Both the position numbers and the translations under genes were made by a program. From Purshia tridentata (lineage: Eukaryota; Streptophyta; Magnoliopsida; Rosales; Rosaceae), in the NCBI GenBank assembly GCA_003254885.1, contig QANT01006745.1, positions 1 to 21,378 of the forward strand: DNA of 21,378 nt. The letters run 5' to 3'. The notes beneath the pieces were generated by a model, which saw only the letters and a program-made list of their open reading frames with translations, made no database searches and had not been told where the DNA came from. Of the stretch, positions 10,287-19,203 are shown in pieces. Position 1 is the stretch's first letter, and each line of letters begins with the position of its first letter.

Positions 10287-10453
10287 GCAGGTCTACGTCG
10301 GTGGACGTTGACATAAGTATTATGTTATTATCATCGTTATTATCATTAGACTTATCACAAATGTATAATATTTGCAGTACCCTAATATATATCTTATTGG
10401 TGGATATAATATGTAATTATCTATCATGCAAAGATGGCAACATAACTATATAA
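10287..10453 (+). promoter_or_regulatory. Promoter of the ankyrin gene
   Basis: TATATAA at 10447-10453 lies about 30 nt before a likely start near 10480. About 140 bp upstream there are two ACGT cores (CTACGTCGG and GGACGTTGAC). The second overlaps TTGAC (10308-10312), the core W-box bound by WRKY factors. WRKY control would suit an ACD6-like defence gene, but the motifs are short and this is inference. Confidence 0.45.
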
Positions 10454-10479
10454 CCATAAGCAACCAAACAATTTCACAG

Positions 10480-10539
10480 AAAGCAGTCACTATATTATCG
10501 AAAGCATACAATTTTTGTGTTGGAACACGAAATATATAG
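10480..10539 (+). other. Inferred noncoding first exon of the ankyrin gene
   Basis: The interval between the TATA box and a donor-like TATAG|GTAGGA (GT at 10540) contains no ATG. The matching acceptor is AAAG at 11200-11203, with a consensus branch point TACTAAC at 11164-11170 at the right distance. This puts the first ATG (11206) two bases into exon 2. The exact transcription start is a guess. Confidence 0.4.
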
Positions 10540-10890
10540 GTAGGAATTTTATAGCTACTGTCAGCTTTGTCGCAGTCTAATCTTTTGAATTAATATTGTT
10601 AGAGATTGTGTTATTTGTGTATCTATCATGTTTTTTCAAATAATATATATTTTTTTAATCAGTTAAAGCATTTCAAATAATATATACCATAGATTTTTCT
10701 TATCAGCATAATATATATTATAGATAAAAAACTTATCTGACTTATTCTAAAAGTTTTCAATCTTATTTGTTTGTACTTAATCTATTATAACATTATAATA
10801 TGTATAAATATATATAAAAAATACTCTAAAATTAATCATAACTTTAGGCCATTATACAAAATAATATTGTTGACATTTGAATGCTTTTAT

Positions 10891-10917
10891 GTATATATAT
10901 ATGTGTGTGTGTGTGTG
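10891..10917. repeat. (TA)n(GT)n microsatellite in intron 1
   Basis: A short TA run passes into about eight GT units, followed by TTTGTTTGCG. It lies in the inferred first intron. Confidence 0.9.
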
Positions 10918-11203
10918 TTTGTTTGCGTGGAAGAGTGAAGAATTTACAAGTTATATATATGTGATGAATTTAAGTGTTAATAAAAACAATTATTTACTTA
11001 TATGCTTTGATTCTTACAAATGTATTGACATTTTTCTGGTCTGACATCGATCAAGATTGAATATTCTTATCTAATGTTAAAAAACTGAAATTAATAATTT
11101 GAAATTTAGCAATCTATATTGAATGGTAATTTACTCGACATAAGTTAGAATTTTGACACAAATTACTAACTTGTTTGTTTAATGGTATGTATGTTATTCA
11201 AAG

Positions 11204-11335
11204 ATATGTCAGCACAAGTTTTGAAGTCTCAACCAGAGGATGCACCTGGGATCTGTAATATAGATGCCAGCTTACCCCCTTCACCCATGGAGTCAGCTTC
11301 TAGTACTATAATACCGTCCCTTCCTAAACATTTTG
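11204..11335 (+). other. Ankyrin gene exon 2 (first coding exon)
   Basis: It encodes the first 43 residues, MSAQVLKSQPEDAPGICNID and then a Ser/Pro-rich stretch. This is a disordered N-terminus before the ankyrin block. The donor TTTTG|GTAAG is strong and leaves phase 1, completed by CG of the next exon to give Ala44. Confidence 0.65.
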
Positions 11336-14300
11336 GTAAGTTTTCTCCCTCCCCGTTTTACTCAATTATGAAAAAGGCTCTGTTTGTCTGGATACAAAAA
11401 ACACAAAAATAAAAATTCGTGTGTTTGGATAAAGAAAGACACAAAAAAGTTTAGAAAAAATTCTGCAGAAATGATATATAATATACCTTTATACTAATTT
11501 TCTTGTTTAGGTTTTCTGAGAAGGAAAATTGGAACCCTCTTGTCCTCAATATCTAAGTGGTCAAGTAAAATATTGACAAGTAAACCCTTTTAAATCATTA
11601 ACCAAACACCAATGTTTTCTTACTAACCAGACATCCAAACAACCACTTTTTCATTACTTGTTTTCCAGAGTTGTTCATTTCTTTTATGGCTTATGCAGAC
11701 AAATTTTGGACCAAATGTTAATTTCATGCATGTTTAAAATCTTTACAGCGGAATTAAGAAACAACAAATGGTCCTTAGAAGACTGCGTGAACCTATTCTA
11801 CGCTGCACTAAGAGGTGACTGGAAAGCGGCTAAGCAAATCATAGATATAGATAAGAGGATTTTACGTAATTATATCATAAGAGGACGGCAGACTGTTCTT
11901 CATGTCGCTGCAGGAGCAGGACATGTTCACTTTGTGGAGAAATTGCTGAAATTGTTAGAAAAAGACGATTTGATCTTGCAAGATCAAAATGGGAATACAG
12001 CCTTTAGTTGCGCTGTTGCAGCTGGAACTGTACCAGTGGCTAATATCATGCTACAAAAGAATCCAAGGCTGCTAGAAATTCGAGGTGGTCAAGGAAGGAC
12101 ACCGCTTTATTTTGCCGTTTTGTTTGGACGTGGTGAGATGGCGTTATATTTGTACCCTAAACTCATCAAAAATGTCGACCAAGGGGAACGAGCTGCTATA
12201 TTTTTCACTTCCATTACCAATGAATTATATGGTAAGCATTCATGTCAATTCAGATTTACTTTTTTCAGTCCATTATTAATTAGACCCTTTTCCTAAAAAA
12301 AGAGGATGAAATTGATTTTACGTGAGAATATTTACGACTTATTATTTCTTATTGGGTAGAAAACCGTAAGGTAAAAACTACGTGCATGCATGCAATTTGT
12401 TAAATATTTCACATTGCCATGCTATTGTTGGGGTATATGATATATAAGCCTTGGGCAATCCTCCCCTACAAAGCCAGGTTTTAAGGATGAGTTAAGTTCA
12501 TGAGACTTAATATGATATTAGAGCCTAGTAGTGTATTCATAGACATTTAGGCCTAATAACCCATTTGGATGGAGACTGTCGAGTGGCAACATAATACAGT
12601 TAGATTGTATAGTGTATAAGCCTTGACAATCTTCACAATACTTTAACTCAATCATCTGAAAACCATAAAAAGAAGTATAAGTTAAACTCGAATGATTTTA
12701 TGCATGTATAAGGATTCAAACCTTAGACATTTGAGTTTATAACTCGCTTGAATGCTCATCCCTTTGCCATTAAGTCACATGTGCAGGATTTGTGCAAAAG
12801 TACTTTATAGTTGACCTCAAATTAACTATCTTTGTTGGTTTTTACTATATATACAGTATTAACCTTGAAAATTCTTCACGACTACCCGGAGCTTGCAGTG
12901 GCGCGTGATACGAATAGTGAGACAGCAGTGCATTTATTGGCTGGGAAGCCTTCAGCATTTGCCATCAAAAGTTCAGGAATATGGAAAAGCTTCAACTCTT
13001 GTAATTCTCTCCTCATTGCACCTTAAGCTTCATTTAATCTTTCCATTACTTGACCAGTAAAGGTGGCAATCTAGTCAAGTTGTATTGTGTTCATGACATG
13101 CATATATATGATTTGATGCACGGGTCAAAAAACTAGCCAGCTATCCAACTCATGGTACATTACCAACAGTAACATAACTCATTTACTAATGTGTAGTGGT
13201 TAGGTTAATTTACATATGTATCGTAAATTAAAAATTTAACAGTAAAGTTTTCTTACTTTTAAACTCATGCACTCATAAAATAATAATATACATAATCTTG
13301 TTGCGAACGAAACATATAATATGATCCTATAATTGTGTAAAAATGCATACAATATCATATCAAGAAAACAGAAGTAATTATTTTTCATATGATGCAAGTT
13401 AACTGAGTTTGAAATGTCAACTGGGTTATGTGTGTTTGATATTAGTATCCTGTCATTTACCAGATTGTGTCATATATGTAATAGATCATTCTAACTTGTC
13501 AATTTCATGTTGGTTTCAAGTCATATGGTGGCCTAAATACTTGATATTTTTGAATTATGGTTAATTACGTCAATCTTATGTACTTATATGTCTGAAAGTT
13601 GAAATTTCTTCATAATTAAGCATAAAGTAGATATATTAAGAGTTGTACGATTAAACATTTGACCTTTGTAAGTTTATAAAACAAAATATAAAATGTTCCA
13701 TAGATTACATATATAGGTTGTAGAATATATATGTTGGAACTCAAACTCCAAAACTAACTTGTTTGAACTGTTGAAGGGAGAAATAAGGGAAACAGAACAA
13801 GAACTCCAGGCCTTCAATTATTAAAATGCCTTTTGAAGGAAATTTTATGGAAAAGTGACAGCACGGTGACCGACATTATAAGAAGGCCTACAAATGCACT
13901 ATTTATCGCAGCAAAATTAGGAAATTTTGAGTTTGTGGCTGAGCTTTTTGGCTCTTACCCTAGTCTGATATGGGAAACAGATGACTGCAATCGAAGTGTG
14001 TTTCACATTGCAGTTATGTACCATCACGCAAGAATCTTCAATTTGGTACACAAGTTAGGTTTATACAAGGATATCATACTCTCTTATAAAGATAAGAAGG
14101 AGAATAACATACTGCACTTAGCGGCAAGTTTAGCTCCACCACATCAATTTAATACCTTTTCAGCACCTGCCTTTCAAAGGCAACGAGACTTATTATGGTT
14201 CAAGGTAAGCATCCTTTCCCTTATTGTTTCTATTTTAGTTTTTTGGTTTTTTGTTTTTTGTTTTTTTTTTTTCGTGTATCCAAGACATGAGAGGTAAGAT

Positions 14301-15013
14301 TTGAACTCTTGTCTTAAGTGTGGGATAAAATCCTCTACCACTGGAGCTACATGGAAGTCCTTAGCTACTCTCTCTCTCTCTCTCTCTCTCCCCCCGTTAA
14401 ATAAGGTTGTTTGGGGATCACTCGTGGGTTTTGCTTTGCATCATAATTAAATCATCTGCAGCATCTAATTTTAGGTATTCATTTACCAATCATCTATGTA
14501 AAATATTAGACAAATCCAAAATCATTTAACTATTTGATTAATTGGTGATCATTGTATTTATACAAAATTGTGATCGCATATTTATCTTATGAAAATTAGA
14601 TATCTTATAATTTTCGATTTATCTAGTTTTTTTATTAGATTAATTATTGAGTGAAAGCCTAGAAAATAGATAACTCGATCCATTAAACTATAATTAAAAT
14701 GGACCCATTAATGATCTATTGAATAAGATAACCTTATGTAATATTTCTTTATGGAATTTGTCTCTATAATATTGATATTACAATTTTCAATATATATGTG
14801 ATTATTTTTCAATGTTTTCCAATTCAAAATACAATGGCTCATATTAGCGATGTGCAGGAGGTGACAAAGGCTGTTCCACCATTTTACTTAGAGATGAAAA
14901 ATTCAGAAGGTAAAACACCTAAAGATGTATTTATCGAAGAACACAAAGGTTTATCGGAAAATGGAGGATCTTGGTGCATGCATATTTCAAACCGTTATAA
15001 AGTACGTGTTTAA
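11206..15013 (+). CDS. ACD6/ITN1-like ankyrin repeat protein lacking the PGG membrane domain (spliced, 446 codons)
   Basis: Join 11206-11335, 11749-12231, 12857-13000, 13777-14204, 14858-15013. All introns are GT-AG and all phases agree, giving one 446-codon frame plus stop. Ankyrin-type blocks appear at about residues 55-80 (FYAALRGDWKAAKQIID), 87-112 (TVLHVAAGAGHVHFVEKLL), then TAFSCAVAAG, RTPLYFAVLFG and TAVHLLAGKPSAF. A second set follows: ALFIAAKLGNFEFV, SVFHIAVMYHH and NILHLAASLAPP. The motifs RDLLWFKEV and EEHKGL are typical of this family. Members act at the plasma membrane or ER in defence and salt signalling through a C-terminal four-helix PGG domain. Here homology stops at Trp434, followed by 12 unrelated residues and a stop, and I find no PGG sequence downstream in the window. 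It may be a soluble variant or a decaying gene. The start at 11206 is preferred because an acceptor and branch point lie just upstream; 11182 is the alternative. Confidence 0.8.
11376..11645. mobile_element. Diverged hAT-like MITE in intron 2
   Basis: The left end GGCTCTGTTTGTCTGGAT is mirrored by CCAGACATCCAAACAACC on the right. Inside, AACACAAAA..GTGTTTGGATAA pairs loosely with TTAACCAAACACC. This 'tgtttgg' type of terminus is common among plant hAT MITEs. It occupies most of intron 2 and leaves both splice sites untouched. Confidence 0.5.
11749..12231 (+). other. Ankyrin gene exon 3: N-terminal ankyrin block
   Basis: The acceptor CTTTACAG ends at 11748 and the donor ATATG|GTAAGC begins at 12232. 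The exon carries four ankyrin-like units, from the DCVNLFYAALRGDW cap to RTPLYFAVLFGRGEMALYL. Hydrophobic and TPLH-type positions are mostly kept, though TAFSCA and TPLYFA deviate from the canonical TPLHLA. It ends in phase 1. Confidence 0.85.
12426..12640 (+). mobile_element. TRIM-like LTR remnant in intron 3
   Basis: The segment begins TGTTGGGG and runs through ATATAAGCCTTGGGCAATC. At 12513-12524 there is TGATATTAGAGC, two transitions from the methionine-tRNA primer-binding site TGGTATCAGAGC. A second, diverged GTATAAGCCTTGACAATC occurs at about 12615-12632. Two short direct repeats around a PBS fit a terminal-repeat retrotransposon in miniature (TRIM). It is heavily mutated and has no coding sequence. 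Confidence 0.4.
12708..12780 (-). repeat. tRNA-like (SINE head) sequence in intron 3
   Basis: On the minus strand TGACTTAATGG (12776-12766) is one mismatch from the polymerase III box A, TRGYNNANNGG. GTTTGAATC (12720-12712), 45 nt later, is one mismatch from box B, GWTCRANNC. This is the signature of a tRNA-derived SINE head. No A-tail was found and it cannot fold as a proper tRNA, so it is a fossil. Confidence 0.45.
12857..13000 (+). other. Ankyrin gene exon 4
   Basis: The acceptor TATATACAG ends at 12856 and the donor CTCTT|GTAATT begins at 13001. It encodes LTLKILHDYPELAVARDTNS followed by ETAVHLLAGKPSAFAIKSSG. The A-x-KPSAF motif is a family hallmark between the two ankyrin blocks. Phase is 1 at both ends. 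Confidence 0.8.
13001..13776. other. Intron 4, no element recognised
   Basis: AT-rich intronic sequence with a few TA runs. CTAAC near 13753 is the probable branch point for the acceptor at 13775-13776. I see no terminal repeats. Confidence 0.5.
13777..14204 (+). other. Ankyrin gene exon 5: second ankyrin block
   Basis: It encodes LLKCLLKEILWKSDSTVTDI and then ankyrin units NALFIAAKLGNFEFVAELF, RSVFHIAVMYHHARIFNLV and NNILHLAASLAPP. It ends QRQRDLLWFK at donor CAAG|GTAAGC. The acceptor GTTGAAG|GG (exon from 13777) follows a branch-point-like CTAAC and gives phase 2. The alternative AACTCCAG|GCC (exon from 13810) keeps the same frame and removes 11 residues, but has a purine-rich upstream tract. 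Confidence 0.8.
14230..14356 (-). mobile_element. tRNA-derived SINE in intron 5
   Basis: Read on the minus strand, TAGCTCCAGTGGTAGAGG (from 14349) resembles box A with one inserted base. GTTCAAATC (14306-14298) is a perfect polymerase III box B 31 nt later. The head is followed within about 25 nt by an A-rich tail (plus-strand T-runs at about 14238-14272). Head, spacing and tail in this order are what a short SINE should show. It lies about 25 bp inside the intron 5 donor. No clear target-site duplication was found. Confidence 0.6.
14364..14396. repeat. (CT)n microsatellite with a C-run
   Basis: About thirteen CT units followed by CCCCCC, next to the 5' end of the SINE. Confidence 0.9.
14858..15013 (+). 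other. Ankyrin gene exon 6: last exon, truncated before the PGG domain
   Basis: The acceptor GATGTGCAG ends at 14857. It encodes EVTKAVPPFYLEMKNSEGKT and PKDVFIEEHKGLSENGGSW, matching the family linker that directly precedes the PGG domain. After Trp434 (14972-14974) the frame reads CMHISNRYKVRV and stops at 15011-15013. In relatives the tryptophan is followed by about seven residues and then the first membrane helix. Confidence 0.75.
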
Positions 15014-15046
15014 TTAGCTTATAATTCAACTCATAGCACTCTTCTA

Positions 15047-15526
15047 GTTTGGAACTGTATTGGATTGTGTTCTTACAATTGTATTGTACTATACTATATT
15101 ATTATTCTTAGTATTGTTAAGCCTCATTTGATGTATAGGATTGAATTGAATTTGATAGAATAATGACTACGTTTATTTATATTCAAGGAAAAAGTTTTAA
15201 TTTGAAGGAAGAAGATGAGAATAAAATGGACTAATTATAATGAGAAATTTATCCCTTCCAATCCCCAAAAAAATGGTGAGATTAGTAGGGATAAGTTTCC
15301 CCTTATAAATAATCTATTTTCTACCCATCTTCTTCCTTCAAGCTATAAGACATCCTCTACGTCCTTTCTTAAATACATATGAATTTAGATATTTATCATG
15401 TCTACTATAATCTTATGCATTATATATACGAGGCTTTAGAATTTTGTACTGTATCCAATTATTAAGCCGGACAAATTGTATTGTATGTGTTTGGTGCTAT
15501 ATAAAACGTTGGACTGTACTATATTG
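15047..15526. mobile_element. Nested MITE region just after the ankyrin stop codon
   Basis: Related blocks of the GTTTGG..GGATTGTG/GGACTGTACTATATT type occur near 15047-15100 and 15488-15526. They bracket an inner foldback. The inner element has a perfect 16-bp inverted repeat TTGAAGGAAGAAGATG (15202-15217) / CATCTTCTTCCTTCAA (15326-15341), with further pairing inside (AAATTTATCCC / GGGATAAGTTT). The region begins 34 bp after the stop codon. Confidence 0.5.
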
Positions 15527-16187
15527 TTTGCAAAAGAACATTTATGATGAATTGTTAACATTTCGGTCTTTGTGGTTGTGTATCCCATTTTTTGCTTTGG
15601 TCTGGTTTTTATTGGTAGTTTGAAGTTTGTGTTCAGTGCCCGGTATGTAGTTCATTTTCATTTTTCTTATGTATAGGCATACTAATTAAATAGGCTGCAA
15701 ATACATAGAACAAGAGTTAAAAAAAGAAAACGAAATTTTAAGACCAATAGTTGCTTATATTGATTTTCAAACCCATGAGCTATTTGAAAAGGATATTACA
15801 CCCTTACTGCATGTTTGGAGTTTTAGCGAATTTAAGTAACAAAACATACAATTTGGTTGTGTTAAATTAGAGATTAAACATAACCAATAGAGGAAATTAC
15901 CTACACAAAAGGTTTTTTCATATACTAGTGAAACTAAGACATTACAAACTACTCTACAAACTCATTGAACCTTGTTATAAGATCAGTTTATAATTTCATT
16001 CACCAAACTATTAAACATGGTTGATAAAAATAATACAAAATCATCATCAATTTTGTAGGCAACCATAATGAAATATAGCCTTCCATAAAACAATTCCATA
16101 AAATATCTCAAACATTAAAAAACATAAAACAAAATATCCAACAGTATTTACCACCATGGTCAATAAAAAAACATTACATATAAATCC
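15527..16187. other. Intergenic, no supported gene
   Basis: AT-rich DNA with no recognised exon, RNA or terminal repeat. It leads into a long A-tract and could be the body of a retroposed sequence, but nothing identifiable is seen. Confidence 0.35.
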
Positions 16188-16230
16188 AAAAAAAAAAAAA
16201 AAANAAAAAAAAAAAAAAAAAAAAAAAAAA
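16188..16230. repeat. Poly-A tract interrupted by an N
   Basis: About 42 A residues with one undetermined base at 16204. The length of this homopolymer is probably uncertain in the assembly. It could be a retroposon tail or a simple repeat. Confidence 0.85.
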
Positions 16231-16265
16231 GGAAATCAGGCAATCAAAGAGCCAATCATCATCAA

Positions 16266-16309
16266 AGAGCCCATGTTTTGTCTATGAATTTAGACAAAAC
16301 ATGCGCTCT
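16266..16309. repeat. Strong hairpin with an 18-bp stem
   Basis: The arms 16266-16283 and 16292-16309 pair with one mismatch. The inner 12 bp CATGTTTTGTCT / AGACAAAACATG are perfect, and the loop is 8 nt. ATCAAAGAGCC is also repeated directly just upstream. A role is not known; the stem is too short for a plant microRNA precursor. Confidence 0.7.
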
Positions 16310-16778
16310 CATTTTCTTTATGTCATCCAGCGCAAATGCAGATCCTATCATAACCTTCCCTTCTTTCTCTTGTACAAATCAAGTGTCTGCATTACGAATT
16401 CTATGGTGTCAAGACATGCCCAATTTCATTTTTAAAAATACAAATGGAATTAACATTTTGAGTGAAATCAAATCTGTAGGCAAGACATGGGTATTCGTTT
16501 GTGCCTATTATCAAATCTACATGTATACGCAACAACATAGGTGTCTAAATTAGTTTTAAATGGAAAGAAACAGAGCAAATAAATCTCAAGAAATAAAACA
16601 TTAGTCTGCAATTGACAAAATATTAATAATTACTAAAACCCGCATACACATATTTCAAATAATAATACCTACTACAAATACCCAAACTATAATGAAATGT
16701 ATAAATTAACCTACCATACAAGTTTAACACAGTAATATCCCAACGACATAAGTAAACAACTAAGACAAACAAAAAATA

Positions 16779-17042
16779 CACCTGGTGTGGAGGTCAACAA
16801 AACATTTTCCACCTGAGTTTAAGGTTTAATTTTCTCATTGAACAAAAAATTACAACAGCAATAGAGGTTAAAAAAACATATTGCACCTGAATATGAGGTT
16901 TTTAAATTAAATTTAAAACTAAAAAATATGTAAAAAAAACTATTCAAAACAAAAATATACATCGCATGGAGCTAGGTCAAAAAACCACCTGGCATGGAGG
17001 TTGAAAAAAAAAAACATACTCAACCTGAAACAGTGGTTTATT
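16779..17042. repeat. Dispersed GAGGT/CCTGA repeat family
   Basis: At least three diverged copies of one pattern occur near 16780-16827, 16860-16903 and 16984-17042. The pattern is GGAGGT, an A-rich run with ACAT, then CACCTGA and GGTTT. A partial copy (GCATGGAGCTAGGTCAAAAA) lies near 16964. Clusters of short diverged repeats like this occur in the subterminal regions of CACTA/EnSpm-type transposons, but no CACTA terminus was found. Confidence 0.45.
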
Positions 17043-17900
17043 TTTGAAATACCACTACCATGGGAAAGATCAAAACCTCTAGTTAAATACCTAATACAAA
17101 GGTACATAGTTATAAACATAAATGACCAACAGCATTTTAAGTAACTAAGATTCCATAAGATTTCCATACTAATTAATTAATCATAATCTACCTCCAACAT
17201 CCTAGGTTTTGATCAAAACCCAAAACCCATCATCTTTAAAATCAAAACTCATAATTGTCATTTGATATAAGCAATAAACTCAATTTCATATTCCTATTTT
17301 ATATACACTATAAACCCTAAAATCATGTGTGATATAGTAGATACCTAACCGATCAGAAATGAACGACGCACTATAGAATACTTACCAAATAGGTGTGATA
17401 ATAAACGACCAAGGAATGCAGTAAGACAGAATAGAGATCTCCAATTTTTGTGTGTCTTGGCTTAATTCATCTGAAGTTGGGCATCTTCATGTCGACCCAT
17501 CCCCCATGATTGTAGGTTGTTAGCAAGAGTCACGCACCAGTAGGATTGCAGGATGATTAAGCAAATACAAATATTAGGCTAGCTAGAGTCGCTAGACAGT
17601 AAGTAGATGCGGTGAGAATCCCTATTTTTGCGCTTGAGACTGTTACAGTTGGGTTTATTTTAATATTCAACATTTGGAAAGATTAGGTGCATTATCACTA
17701 CGTGTAAAATGAACATGAAAATGATTTACTGAAATAATTAAAAGCTAGATAAGGTTTTTTTTCTTTTTTTCTTTCGAAGCTCAACATTTCCCTTTTTTTT
17801 TCTTTTCTTCGTAAGAATGTAAGCTCATGACTCTTAACTTAATGCTATCGAAAAAGGATAAACAGAGAAACATGGAAGCGATATATCCAAACAGCCCAAT
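17043..17900. other. Intergenic, no supported gene
   Basis: Repeat-like AT-rich sequence. A short GC-richer part at 17440-17640 shows no open frame of note. Short frames on both strands at 17781-18187 overlap each other and come from low-complexity Lys-rich or Phe-rich sequence. Confidence 0.35.
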
Positions 17901-17939
17901 TATATACATTAAATGGTTAAAAAAACAACAAAGAAAAAC

Positions 17940-18315
17940 ATCCAAAACGACAGAAAACAGAGAAAAAACCAAAACGACGTCAGTAAGACGATCAAAACAA
18001 AGCTGGTTGATTCTAAAAGAGAACTGCTATTAACAAAGCGGCCCGGCTTGATATTTAAACCTCGGCACGTCATTAAAACTACCCCGGCAGTTAACACATA
18101 TAGGTGGTTCGTCTCACCATCTGATGAGGACTTAACCTCCAAAAAGGAGTTGTATAAAGCTTGACAGCCAAGGATTAAAGGTAACACATCTCTTCCGAGC
18201 CATAATACACAAGTAAATATACTTCACAAACATGTTTGACTCACTTAGGCATCGGAGGCCATTTGAGGATTAACCTCTCAGGGACCAATTAGGACTCATT
18301 TTCTAATTTTGCAGG
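17940..18315 (+). mobile_element. Probable Ty3-gypsy LTR remnant
   Basis: The block contains AAAACGACGTC (17971 on), a GC-richer region around CGGCCCGGCTTG, and GACTCACTTAGGCATCGGAGG near 18239-18259. It ends in TAATTTTGCAGGT. These words, in this order, resemble LTR ends of plant Tat/Ogre-type gypsy elements as I remember them. Outer ends, a second LTR and a primer-binding site were not found, so the boundaries are approximate. Confidence 0.4.
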
Positions 18316-18647
18316 TAGTTAACAGAAGTTGATCAGTGGGAAGTTTGCTTAGGTGTCAACCCTTTAGAAATTCGAGCCTCCTCATCATTTAGTCGTTATT
18401 AATTGATGGTGATAAAATTGTCGATAATCAATTATACCGACAACCTTTTCATGATTGTTAACGGTTTGAGACACTTAACAACGCAATCTCTAACGATATT
18501 TTGGCAAACAACTGCTCATCTTGTTGCCAACTGAATTCCCGCATTGATAAATATCAATAGAAAATGAGCTTCTTTTAGTGATGAGTCCCTTAATTGAGTG
18601 AGATTGTACACCTTAAAGTTGATTGATTAGAAAAATTATTAATTCCA
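18316..18647. other. Spacer, nothing recognised
   Basis: Possibly the internal part of the LTR element, but no coding or PBS signal is visible. Confidence 0.35.
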
Positions 18648-18789
18648 ATACACTGTCATGTGATATAACCAATTTAACATGTGAGGGTATTATTGAACAG
18701 TATTTTTATATTAGCAGTGTATAGTATAATAACACTTATTCATATTATAACACGTTGGATTGATTACACTATGTGACGATACGTGTATC
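18648..18789. mobile_element. Short foldback MITE (about 140 bp)
   Basis: The left arm ATACACTGTCATGTGATATA and the following ACCAATTTAACATGTG return inverted in CACGTTGGATTGATTACACT and GTGACGATACGTGTAT. Differences are mainly transitions. It has no coding capacity, and target duplications are unclear. Confidence 0.5.
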
Positions 18790-19180
18790 AGTTACTTTTA
18801 ATTTAATTTAATCTTTCTATTATTGTTGAAACAAACCAACAAGCCAAGTAATTGGTTTAGTAATATTTCTCTCATAATATTGGAGAGGTTCTAATTTGGA
18901 ATCATACCTTCTTTAGATTGAAAAAACTTTAGTTTTTTTTCTTGCTAGGGTAGCTAAATTAAATTAAAACAAAAACTAGAGTTAGTTCTATTAGCTAGAA
19001 AATAAAAAGCACAGGTTAATTTTTTTTTTATTAGAAAAACACAAGTTAAGTTGAATCTATGTAAAAATAAAACAAAAAATTATATTAAACAATATTTAAT
19101 TGACCTCTAAGTAACAGATTTCACTGACCGATTATATCTATGTCAAGGATGGACTGTTAATTGTTTCCTTCTATATGCAA
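18790..19180. other. Spacer upstream of a possible second gene
   Basis: AT-rich sequence with T-runs and no exon or repeat recognised. Confidence 0.35.
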
Positions 19181-19203
19181 TATTTATATATTTGTCTTTC
19201 CAG

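Noticed and set aside
11508..11560. Alternative exon after the acceptor-like CTTGTTTAG near 11510
   Set aside because: The downstream sequence is part of the intron MITE, and joining it would break the phase match between exons 2 and 3.
12085..12279. 64-codon frame overlapping ankyrin exon 3
   Set aside because: It is the +1 shadow of the ankyrin reading frame.
14290..14356. A functional tRNA gene on the minus strand
   Set aside because: Box A and box B are present, but the acceptor and anticodon stems do not pair and an A-tail follows, so a SINE is the better reading.
14364..14396. CT repeat as a regulatory GAGA element
   Set aside because: It is a plain microsatellite inside an intron, with nothing pointing to regulation.
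16278..16553. 91-codon plus-strand frame
   Set aside because: It begins inside the hairpin at 16266-16309, shows no known domain and is surrounded by repeats.
17781..18187. Four overlapping frames on both strands
   Set aside because: Both strands are open only because of A/T-rich low-complexity sequence and the LTR-like block.
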